From NCBI RefSeq assembly GCF_036885605.1, contig NZ_CP142523.1:4030001-4094000 (forward strand): a stretch of DNA of 64,000 bases, written 5' to 3'. Below the pieces are notes generated by a model. It ran no database searches. It was not told where the DNA came from and was given only the letters and a program-made list of their open reading frames with translations. This DNA is from Janthinobacterium sp. TB1-E2 (GTDB taxonomy: Bacteria; Pseudomonadota; Gammaproteobacteria; Burkholderiales; Burkholderiaceae_D). Both the position numbers and the translations under genes were made by a program. This document shows positions 25,558 through 32,904 of this stretch, in pieces. Position 1 is the first letter of the stretch. Each line of letters opens with the position of its first letter.

Positions 25558-25664
25558 CGCTGACAGGCTGCGCCAGAAACAAGGAAAATATGCGACCAAC
25601 TAAATTCAGTACTTAATTTGATCATCCGGAGCTATCATCGGCCTGCCAACTTATGGAGGGAAGT

Positions 25665-25937
25665 ATGAATTTTCTAAACATTCAGCCAATTAGTTACTTG
25701 AAGACCAACACCAGCGACGTGGTCAAACAGGTACTGGAGACTCATGACCCGGTAGCCATCACGGTAAATGGCAGAGTTCAGGCAGTTGTGCTAGACCCCG
25801 TTAGCTATCAAAAGACCCAAGATCAGCTTGCCATGCTCCGCATCCTTGCTCTCGGCCGCAAGCAGATTGAGCAAGGTAAAGTCATCGGTCATGATGACGT
25901 TGTGGCCCTTCTGGAAGCTGAAGACGACGACAACTGA
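25665..25937 (+). CDS. Phd/YefM-family antitoxin
   Basis: The 90-residue product starts at ATG 25665 after GGAGGG; an ATG at 25653 overlaps that Shine-Dalgarno sequence and is less likely. The N-terminus INxxxISYLKTNTSDVVKQVLETHDPVAITVNGRVQAVVLDPVSY is the DNA-binding Phd fold, and the acidic C-terminus (LLEAEDDDN) should wrap the toxin. It precedes a RelE/ParE toxin by 8 bases. The pair is less GC-rich than its surroundings, suggesting transfer. Confidence 0.9.
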   Translation: MNFLNIQPISYLKTNTSDVVKQVLETHDPVAITVNGRVQAVVLDPVSYQKTQDQLAMLRILALGRKQIEQGKVIGHDDVVALLEAEDDDN

Positions 25938-25945
25938 TTACGCAA

Positions 25946-26269
25946 ATGAAAATCATTTGGACTCAATACGCCCTGAACGATTTACAGGACATTCGCTCCT
26001 ATCTGAAGCAGAGCGAATCCCTTGCTTTTGCCAGGAAGGTGACGCAAGAGATTCTGGCTGAAGTCAGTTCTCTCAAAGATTGGAACATTAAAGATAGCTT
26101 TGTTCCTGAACTTGAAGACCTTCACTTGACGACTCACCGCCAACTGTTGGCCGGCCAGAATCGTATCATCATCGAGTACGGACATAACGATATCGTCCAT
26201 GTTCATATGATTGCCCATACCAGCCGTGACCTGGAAGCATTGATTCGCCATCGTCTGCTCAATTCGTAG
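25946..26269 (+). CDS. RelE/ParE-superfamily toxin
   Basis: The 107-residue product begins MKIIWTQYALNDLQDIRSYL, the ParE/RelE opening. It ends with the strand NRIIIEYGHNDIVHVHMIAHTSRDLEAL, typical of the toxin core. ParE members poison gyrase and RelE members cut ribosomal mRNA; the sequence does not separate the two clearly. It forms a type II module with the Phd-like gene just upstream. Confidence 0.88.
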   Translation: MKIIWTQYALNDLQDIRSYLKQSESLAFARKVTQEILAEVSSLKDWNIKDSFVPELEDLHLTTHRQLLAGQNRIIIEYGHNDIVHVHMIAHTSRDLEALIRHRLLNS

Positions 26270-26306
26270 CCGGCAAGTCCTGCCAGGCACACGGCTGTAT
26301 TGGATT

Positions 26307-26333
26307 TGACAATGCGCAGCAAGCGCATTGTCA
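26307..26333. terminator. Hairpin terminator between the ParE toxin and livF
   Basis: TGACAATGCGC (26307-26317) and GCGCATTGTCA (26323-26333) form a perfect 11-bp stem with an AGCAA loop, placed between two convergent genes. There is no strong T-run, so terminator function is likely but not certain; it could serve both strands. Confidence 0.6.
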
Positions 26334-26341
26334 GGCCATCA

Positions 26342-27064
26342 TCAATGCCCTCCCCCCAAATACGCCGCGATCACCTTCGGATCGGTTTTCAGGCTTTCCG
26401 CCGGGCCGTGCACGGAAATGCTGCCGTTTTCCAGCACATAGCCGTAATCGGCCACGTTCAGGGCGGCGGCGGCGAATTGCTCGACCAGCAGCATGGTCAC
26501 GCCTTCGGCCTTTAAGCGCGTGATGATGCGGAAGACTTCTTCCACCAGAATCGGCGCCAGGCCCATCGACGGCTCGTCCAGCAGGATCACTTCCGGGTTC
26601 AGCATCACGGCGCGGGCCATGGCCAGCATCTGCTGCTCGCCGCCCGACAAGGTGCCGGCCAACTGGTCGCGCCGCTCCTTCAGGCGGGGGAACAGCTCCA
26701 GTGCCTTGTCCAGGTCGCGCTTGATATCGCCTTTCGGGCGCGCCCGTGTAAAGCGGGGAAAGGCGCCCAGCAGCAGGTTGTCCGTCACCGACATCGAAGC
26801 GAACACCCTCCGGCCTTCCGGCGAATGGGCCAGGCCCGCGCGCGCGATCTTGTGCGAATCGAGGCCCGTGACGTCCTTGCCGCCCAGGGTGACGGTGCCC
26901 GATTTCGGCTTCAGCATGCCGGAAATGGCGCGCATGGTGGTGGTCTTGCCAGCCCCGTTCGAGCCGATCAGCGTCACCAGCTTGCCCTTCGGGACGTCGA
27001 GCGAAATGCCGTGCAGGACTTCGACTTTGCCGTAGGCGGCGTGCAGATTACTAATGGTCAGCAT
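26342..27064 (-). CDS. livF: LivF, branched-chain amino acid ABC transporter ATPase
   Basis: The 240-residue ATPase has Walker A IGSNGAGKTT, signature LSGGEQQMLAMARAV, Walker B VILLDEPSMGLAP, and the LivF-type ending DPKVIAAYLGG. It energises uptake of leucine-type amino acids by the LivHM permease. It is the last gene of the leftward liv operon, 10 bases after the livM-livG fusion. Confidence 0.92.
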   Translation of the reverse strand: MLTISNLHAAYGKVEVLHGISLDVPKGKLVTLIGSNGAGKTTTMRAISGMLKPKSGTVTLGGKDVTGLDSHKIARAGLAHSPEGRRVFASMSVTDNLLLGAFPRFTRARPKGDIKRDLDKALELFPRLKERRDQLAGTLSGGEQQMLAMARAVMLNPEVILLDEPSMGLAPILVEEVFRIITRLKAEGVTMLLVEQFAAAALNVADYGYVLENGSISVHGPAESLKTDPKVIAAYLGGGH

Positions 27065-27074
27065 GGTCTTCCTC

Positions 27075-29018
27075 TCAGTGCGCCGCTGGCGCCAGGGTTT
27101 CGGCGCTGCCGCCCAGGTAGGCTTCGATCACTTTCGGGTCGCTCTGGACAAGCGCGGGTGCGCCTTCGGCGATCTTCTGGCCGAAGTCCAGCACCGTCAC
27201 CACGTCCGACAGTGCCATCACCACGTCCATGTGGTGCTCGATCAGGATGATGGTGATGCCGTGCTCGCGGATCTTGCGGATGATGGCCATCAGCTCCTTG
27301 ATGTCGGGCGCCGTCAAGCCGGCCGCCGGTTCATCGAGCAGAAGCAAACGCGGGTTGAGGCCCAGCGCGCGGCCGATTTCCAGCAGCCGCTGCTTGCCAT
27401 ACGGCAGATTGCGCGCCTCTTCGTTGGCCAGGTCGGCCAGGCCCACGAATTCGAGGATGCTGGCGGCCCGCTCGCGCGCGGCCGTCTCTTCGCGCTTGTA
27501 GCGCGGCGTATGCAGCATCACGTCCAGCACGTTCGACTTGAAGGTGTTGTGCAGGCCCACCAGCACGTTCTCGGTGGCCGTCATCTCGCCGAACAGCTGC
27601 ACGTTCTGGAAGGTGCGCGCCACGCCGCCCAAGGCGATCTCGGATGGCGTGCGCCCGGAGATCACGGCGCCGGCAAATTCCACCTTGCCCGCCGTCGGCT
27701 TGTAGATCCCCGTGAGCACGTTCATCATCGTGCTCTTGCCCGAGCCGTTCGGCCCGATCAAGCCGTGCACGGAACCTTGCGTGACGTTCAGATCCACCTG
27801 GTTCAGCGCTTTCAGGCCGCCGAACTGCATCAGGGCCTGATCCACGCGCAGCAGGGTCGCGCCCTGCTGCCCGCCTTGTGCGTGGTCGAACGGCGCCACA
27901 CCGTGGGAAGCGACGGCCTGCACATGGCGCCGGCCCTTGCCGATAAAGCTCATCAAGAAACCCACGATGCCGTCCTGCAGGTAGTACACGACGAACAGGG
28001 TCATCAAACCGAAGATGGTCAAACGCCAGTCGACCATGTTTTCCAGCTTGTAGGAAAACGCGGCCAGGCCGATGGTGGCCACCAGAGGCACGATCACGCC
28101 GCGCAAGGTGGAGCGCTTTTTCGCCAGCATGAAGGCGGAACCGATCACGCCCAGCACGGCGGCGCCGACGGCGATCTTGCGGAACAATTCGATGTCCGAC
28201 AAGAGGCTGGGCAGCATGACGACGATCAGAGCGCCGATCAGCGCGCCCGAACGGGTCTTGCGTCCGCCCATGATGACGGCCAGCAGGAACAATATGGTCA
28301 GCTCGAAGTTGTAGGTATTGGGCGAAATATACTCTTCCGAATACGCATACAGGCTGCCGGCCAGGCCCGCGAAACCGGCGCTGATGACGAAGGCGTACAC
28401 CTTGTAGCGGTACACGGACACGCCCATGCAGTCCGAGGCGATGGGGCTGTCGCGCAAGGCTTCGAACGCGCGGCCCAGGTTTGATTTCAAGATGCGGTGC
28501 ACCACCACCAGCGAGATCACCAGCAGCGCGGCGACCATGTAGTAGTACTCCACTTCCGTCAGTTTGTGGCCGAACAGGACGGGCTTGTGGATCTTGATGC
28601 CCATCGGCCCTTCCGTCAGGAAGCTCATTTCATTGATCAGGATTTGCACGATGGTGCCAAAAGCCAGCGTCACCATGGCCAGGTAGGGGCCCGTCACGCG
28701 CAGGGCCGGCAAGGCCAGGATGGCGCCAAACACGGCCGCGCCCAGGATGCTGGCGGGGATGGCCAGCCAGAACGACACGCCCAGCTTGAACACCAGCACG
28801 CCCGTGACGTAGGAGCCGATGCCGAACAGGCCTGCGTGGCCCAGCGACACCTGCCCCGTGTAGCCGACGACGATATCGAGGCCGAACAGCAGGATGGCGT
28901 AGATCAGAATGGTCTCGGCCAGGTGGATGTAATACGGGTTCGGGATGACGATGGGGAACAGCGCGAGCGCGGCCAGTCCCGCCGCGCTCAGCGCCAGCAT
29001 GGTGATTTTCTTGTTCAT
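27075..29018 (-). CDS. livMG: LivM-LivG fusion: permease and ATPase of the branched-chain amino acid transporter
   Basis: The single 647-residue frame combines a LivM-type permease (about 1-360, with LLFGLDIVVGYTGQVSLGHAGLFGIGSY) and a LivG-type ATPase (about 395-647, Walker A GPNGSGKST near 428, signature NLPYGKQRLLEIGRAL, Walker B LLLLDEPAAGLT). An extra short hydrophobic stretch (MVDWRLTIFGLMTLFVVYYLQDGIVGF) precedes a linker of about 30 residues. Such fusions occur in Burkholderiales. It is 7 bases downstream of livH. Confidence 0.92.
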   Translation of the reverse strand: MNKKITMLALSAAGLAALALFPIVIPNPYYIHLAETILIYAILLFGLDIVVGYTGQVSLGHAGLFGIGSYVTGVLVFKLGVSFWLAIPASILGAAVFGAILALPALRVTGPYLAMVTLAFGTIVQILINEMSFLTEGPMGIKIHKPVLFGHKLTEVEYYYMVAALLVISLVVVHRILKSNLGRAFEALRDSPIASDCMGVSVYRYKVYAFVISAGFAGLAGSLYAYSEEYISPNTYNFELTILFLLAVIMGGRKTRSGALIGALIVVMLPSLLSDIELFRKIAVGAAVLGVIGSAFMLAKKRSTLRGVIVPLVATIGLAAFSYKLENMVDWRLTIFGLMTLFVVYYLQDGIVGFLMSFIGKGRRHVQAVASHGVAPFDHAQGGQQGATLLRVDQALMQFGGLKALNQVDLNVTQGSVHGLIGPNGSGKSTMMNVLTGIYKPTAGKVEFAGAVISGRTPSEIALGGVARTFQNVQLFGEMTATENVLVGLHNTFKSNVLDVMLHTPRYKREETAARERAASILEFVGLADLANEEARNLPYGKQRLLEIGRALGLNPRLLLLDEPAAGLTAPDIKELMAIIRKIREHGITIILIEHHMDVVMALSDVVTVLDFGQKIAEGAPALVQSDPKVIEAYLGGSAETLAPAAH

Positions 29019-29025
29019 GTCGTCC

Positions 29026-29916
29026 TCAGACTTTCTTGATCGCGGCTTTGCCGAACAGGCCGGACGGCTTGACGGCCAGCACCAGCAGCAACAGCAGCAG
29101 GCCTGGCACTTCCTTGTAGCCGGTGGAGATGTAGTAGCCGGTGGTCGTTTCCGCGATGCCCAGGATCAGGCCGCCGACGATGGCACCCACGCCCGAGGTC
29201 AGGCCGCCGATGATGGCCACGGCAAACGCTTTCAAGCCCAGCGACGCGCCCATGGTGGCGCCCGTCAAGGTCAGCGGCGCCACCAGCACGCCCGCAAAGG
29301 CGGCCGTGGCCGACGACAGCGCGTAGGAAAACGTGATGACCATGCCCGTGTTGATGCCCATCAGGCCGGCCGCGTCGCGGTCGTTGGCTGTCGCCACGAC
29401 GGCCTTGCCGTAGATCGATTTGCGGTTGAACACTTCGACGGCCAGCATAATGGCCAGCGCGCCGACGATGACGGCCACCTGCATCTGCTGCACGTTGGCG
29501 CCAAACACCTGGAACGGCGCGGCCGACAGCGGCGACGGGAACATCAGGTCGTCCTTGCCCCAGATGTTTTCCGCCACGTTCTTGAAAATGATGGCCAGCG
29601 CGATGGTCGACATGATCCAGCCGAATTCGGACTTGATCTTGATGGCGGGCCGCACGCCTATCCATTCGACGAACACGCCCTGCAAGGCGCCGAAGACGAT
29701 GACGATGGGGATCATCAACAGATAGCTCATGTACGGGCCGCCGTGGATGGTGCCCACCAGGGAAAGGCCCACGAGCGCGCCCAGCATCAGGGATTCGCCC
29801 TGGCCGAAATTGAGGGTGCCGGAAGTGGCAAAGGTCAGCTGGTAGCCGAAGGCGATGACGGCATAGATCATGCCCAGCGCGATGCCGCTGAAGACGAGCT
29901 GCAGGAAGATTTCCAT
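29026..29916 (-). CDS. livH: LivH, branched-chain amino acid ABC permease
   Basis: The 296-residue membrane protein has about eight hydrophobic helices and LivH hallmarks: SGIALGMIYAVIAFGYQLTF, TSGTLNFGQGESLMLGA, and ATANDRDAAGLMGINTGMV. It pairs with the LivM half of the next gene to form the transmembrane pore. The ATG is 85 bases beyond the livK stop, across a terminator-like hairpin. Confidence 0.92.
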   Translation of the reverse strand: MEIFLQLVFSGIALGMIYAVIAFGYQLTFATSGTLNFGQGESLMLGALVGLSLVGTIHGGPYMSYLLMIPIVIVFGALQGVFVEWIGVRPAIKIKSEFGWIMSTIALAIIFKNVAENIWGKDDLMFPSPLSAAPFQVFGANVQQMQVAVIVGALAIMLAVEVFNRKSIYGKAVVATANDRDAAGLMGINTGMVITFSYALSSATAAFAGVLVAPLTLTGATMGASLGLKAFAVAIIGGLTSGVGAIVGGLILGIAETTTGYYISTGYKEVPGLLLLLLVLAVKPSGLFGKAAIKKV

Positions 29917-29942
29917 GGTATTCCCCGGAAGACGAACGATGA

Positions 29943-29976
29943 AAAAATGGCCAGTCCTGATTCCTCAAGGCTGGCC
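29943..29976 (-). terminator. Attenuator-like hairpin between livK and livH
   Basis: Reading the minus strand, GGCCAG and CTGGCC close a stem extended by CCT/AGG with a one-base bulge, followed directly by ATTTTTTC. It looks like a partial intrinsic terminator, the usual way to make more binding protein than permease. Readthrough is required, since livH has no other obvious promoter. Confidence 0.55.
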
Positions 29977-30001
29977 ACTGCGCGGCGAATGTCTGCCAGG
30001 C

Positions 30002-31159
30002 TTATTTCGCGAGGACGACTTTGCCGTCCTTGACTTCACCGAAGACTGTCAGCTCGGCCGTGATCGCTTCATGGTTGGTCTTGCTGAACGGTTTGCTGTA
30101 GGTGGTGACGGCGCCTTCCACCTTCTCATTCAGGTTTTCCAGCGCGGCGCGCACTTTCGGGCCATCCGTGCCGCCTGCCTGCTTGAAGGCGGCTGCCAGC
30201 AGGTAGATGGAATCGTAGCCTTGCGCGGCCGAGACGGCCGATGGCATGCGTCCGCCCGATGGCTTGTAGGCGGCCACGTAGGCGTCGATGAAGGCCTTGC
30301 GTTTAGGCGTGCTGGCATCCTGGATGAAGGTTTGCGGCATGCGCGTGCCATTGCCGTTCTTGCCCGCGTTGTCGATGAAGTTACCCATGGCCAGGGTCCA
30401 GCTGCCGATCAGCGGCACTTTCCAGCCCAGTTTTTCCATGCCGTTGGCAATCTGCGCCAGTTCCGGGCCGATGCCGTAGGTCAGCACGACTTCCGCACCC
30501 GCCTGCTTGGCTTTCAGCAGCTGGGCCGTCATGTCGACGTCCTTGATGTTGTATTTTTCAACGACGACGGGCTTGATGCCCTTCTTGTCGAGCGCCTTTT
30601 CCAGGTCTTCGCGGCCCAGCTGGCCGTAGTTGGTGGAGTCGGCCAGGATCGCTACTTTCTTGAACTTGCGGTTCTCGATCGCCTCATGCACGATCATGCC
30701 GGACTGGATGGTGTCATTGGCCGCATTGCGGAAGACGTAGTTTTCCGGCTGGTCGGCGAATTGCTTGGTGACGATGGAACCCGTCGCCACATTGTTCATG
30801 ACGGGAATTTTTGCTTCCTGATAGAAGCGCTGCGAGGCCAGGGCCACGCCCGTATTGATATAGCCGACGGTGGCGGCGACCTTTTCCTTGTTGATGAGCT
30901 CTTGGGCGATCTGCACGCCGCGTTCATTCTTCGCTTCGTCATCGCGCTCGATCAGCAGCAGCGAACGGCCCAGTACGCCACCCTTGGCATTGATTTCAGC
31001 GACGGCCAGCTTGACGCCGTCGCGCATCGACACGCCCATCGGCGCGGAACCGCCCGTGAACGGACCGGACACGCCGATCTTGATGGGGTCGGCTGCGACT
31101 GCCGCCTGCGAGAAACCCAAAACCAAACTTGCTACAAGCAATTTCTGTTTCAAATTCAT
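30002..31159 (-). CDS. livK: Periplasmic branched-chain amino acid-binding protein
   Basis: The product is 385 residues from ATG 31159. The ATG at 31165 sits directly on the AGAGGAG ribosome-binding site and is less likely. A signal peptide (MNLKQKLLVASLVLGFSQAAVA) is followed by DPIKIGVSGPFTGGSAPMG and the peripla_BP_6 core (GVLGRSLLLIERDDEAKNERGV). It should deliver Leu/Ile/Val or a related compound to LivHMGF. It heads the operon. Confidence 0.9.
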   Translation of the reverse strand: MNLKQKLLVASLVLGFSQAAVAADPIKIGVSGPFTGGSAPMGVSMRDGVKLAVAEINAKGGVLGRSLLLIERDDEAKNERGVQIAQELINKEKVAATVGYINTGVALASQRFYQEAKIPVMNNVATGSIVTKQFADQPENYVFRNAANDTIQSGMIVHEAIENRKFKKVAILADSTNYGQLGREDLEKALDKKGIKPVVVEKYNIKDVDMTAQLLKAKQAGAEVVLTYGIGPELAQIANGMEKLGWKVPLIGSWTLAMGNFIDNAGKNGNGTRMPQTFIQDASTPKRKAFIDAYVAAYKPSGGRMPSAVSAAQGYDSIYLLAAAFKQAGGTDGPKVRAALENLNEKVEGAVTTYSKPFSKTNHEAITAELTVFGEVKDGKVVLAK

Positions 31160-31344
31160 TGTCATCTCCTCTGTTACAACGTTTTTAATGCCACTTATTT
31201 TTATTGTCGTACGCTGGATAACCGCCCCATCGATAAATCATTGTAGGTGAGTAAACATGCCCCAGCAACAACTACATATGACGCGTCGCAACATGCGAAA
31301 AAGACCAGATTGCGGGCCCGATGTCAGTCTTTTGTAAGGAAAAT

Positions 31345-31373
31345 ATGGCGCAAATTGGTGCACCTTGCGCCAT
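31345..31373. promoter_or_regulatory. Nested inverted repeat in the livK-lipoprotein intergenic region
   Basis: ATGGCGCAA (31345-31353) and TTGCGCCAT (31365-31373) form perfect 9-bp arms around GGTGCACC, itself a palindrome. It lies in the 377-base spacer between divergent livK and the lipoprotein gene and could be a regulator site or hairpin. Nothing else is recognisable in this spacer. Confidence 0.4.
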
Positions 31374-31536
31374 CGGGCAACACTGCTGTGGCAAAACGCG
31401 ACAGGAAAAAGGCGAGCTCGGCGATTCATCAGGACGCTGATCTGGCGCAATACTGGCACTGCCCAGCATGCTAACGTCGCCCTTGCCAGCGCGTACGCGC
31501 AGGTCCGATCAGCCACTCCCACCGCATGGAGGCGAT

Positions 31537-32445
31537 ATGCAGCGCCCGTCGAACTCGTCCATTTCTCCCCTGCTACTTGGCGCCATCGCCAGCCTGCTGC
31601 TGGGCGGCTGCGCCACCAACCTGGCGCCCGTGCGCACGTTTGCCGAACAGACGCAAAAGATGTCGGTCCAGTTCGAACCCATGCTGGCGGGCGGCGTCCA
31701 CAGCTGCATGGACAAGGCCATGCGCAAACGCCTGATCCTGGCCGAGCGTTTCGATGCGCAAGCGAGCGAACAGGCGGCGCGCACCGATTGCGCCGCCATC
31801 GCGCAAGCCAGCACCTCGATCGCCAGCCTGAACGACCTCCTGCTGCGCTATGCTCACACCATGGCAGCGCTGGCCGATGACAAGCTGCCCGTCTACAAGG
31901 AAGAGATTGCCGGACTCGGCGATGCGCTGGGCGGCCTGGCGCAGCCAGGTGGCGGCGCGCCCCTGCTCGATGCGGGCAAGCTGTCGAAGGTCGTCAAATT
32001 GAGCGAGCACCTGAGCCGCCTGGCCACGCAGCGCCTGCAGAAATCGGCCTTGCGCGAATTGCTCGACGAGCAGGAGGCCGTCGACATCGTCAGCAATGCG
32101 CTCAAGGAGTATGCACAGCGCAGCTACCGCGCCGGTTTGCAGGATGAATTGCGCGACCTGGACCTGTTGCGCGGCGCCGTCGACAAGGCCGCGCCACGCG
32201 AACCGCTGGCCGCCAACTACATCCGCACTCGATTGCACCTGGAAGGCCGGCAATTGCAAGAAAGGGAAAAGATCGTCGCCGCATATGTCGCCGCCGTCGA
32301 CGCGCTGCAAGCGAGCGTGGCCGCGCTGCGGGCCAATTTCGACCACCTGCAGGCACCCGAACTGGAACGGCAACTGGCGCAGTTTTCACGCGGCGTCGAA
32401 GCGCTGCAGCGGCAAGCGGCGTTCTATGCCCCCGCCCGCTGGTAA
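31537..32445 (+). CDS. Helical lipoprotein of unknown function
   Basis: The 302-residue product starts at ATG 31537 after GGAGGCGAT. The lipobox LLLGGC places the lipidated cysteine near residue 25. The remaining sequence is almost entirely helical and rich in Ala, Leu and charged residues, with heptad-like stretches in LSKVVKLSEHLSRLATQRLQ and the last 90 residues. Two further cysteines (HSCMDKAM, RTDCAAI) could pair in the periplasm. I do not recognise the family. It is followed 24 bases later by a small helical protein that looks like an operon partner. Confidence 0.65.
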   Translation: MQRPSNSSISPLLLGAIASLLLGGCATNLAPVRTFAEQTQKMSVQFEPMLAGGVHSCMDKAMRKRLILAERFDAQASEQAARTDCAAIAQASTSIASLNDLLLRYAHTMAALADDKLPVYKEEIAGLGDALGGLAQPGGGAPLLDAGKLSKVVKLSEHLSRLATQRLQKSALRELLDEQEAVDIVSNALKEYAQRSYRAGLQDELRDLDLLRGAVDKAAPREPLAANYIRTRLHLEGRQLQEREKIVAAYVAAVDALQASVAALRANFDHLQAPELERQLAQFSRGVEALQRQAAFYAPARW

Positions 32446-32469
32446 ACGGCGCGCACACAGGAGTATCTC

Positions 32470-32883
32470 ATGGCCCAACTGACCGAACTGACAAAAGACC
32501 AAAGCTACGCCATCGCCGACAGCCTGGCGCAGGCTTCGAGCCTGGTGCTGGAATTGCGCATCCGCGAACGGGAGGCTCTGGCGCCGGACGAGCGCGCACT
32601 GCTGGAACAATACGAAAATCACCTGGACCAGATGGTGTCCCTGTTTCGCGCGTATGGCATTTACCTGACGGCCGAAGGCGCGGAGCAGGCACGCGGCGAT
32701 ATCGAGGGCGCCATCGTCAAGGGCAAGCTGCAGCTCAAGCGCATCGCCGACATAAAGGCCGCCATCGGTGCGGCGGCCAAACTGGTCGACCTGGGCGCCG
32801 CCATTTTGTCGCGCGACCCGTTCGCTATCGGCGAGGCGGCGGCCAGCCTGCGGGTCAAGCCTAAAAAAGACGATCAGGCTTGA
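32470..32883 (+). CDS. Small helical protein, partner of the upstream lipoprotein
   Basis: The 137-residue protein has no signal peptide. It has a helical body (QASSLVLELRIREREALAPDERALLEQYENHLDQM) and a mildly hydrophobic C-terminal third (AAIGAAAKLVDLGAAIL) that might associate with a membrane. No motif is recognised. It starts 24 bases after the lipoprotein stop, with AGGAGT as ribosome-binding site. It is followed by a convergent heparinase-like gene. Confidence 0.6.
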   Translation: MAQLTELTKDQSYAIADSLAQASSLVLELRIREREALAPDERALLEQYENHLDQMVSLFRAYGIYLTAEGAEQARGDIEGAIVKGKLQLKRIADIKAAIGAAAKLVDLGAAILSRDPFAIGEAAASLRVKPKKDDQA

Positions 32884-32904
32884 CCCAGCCGGCAGACAAG
32901 CGGC

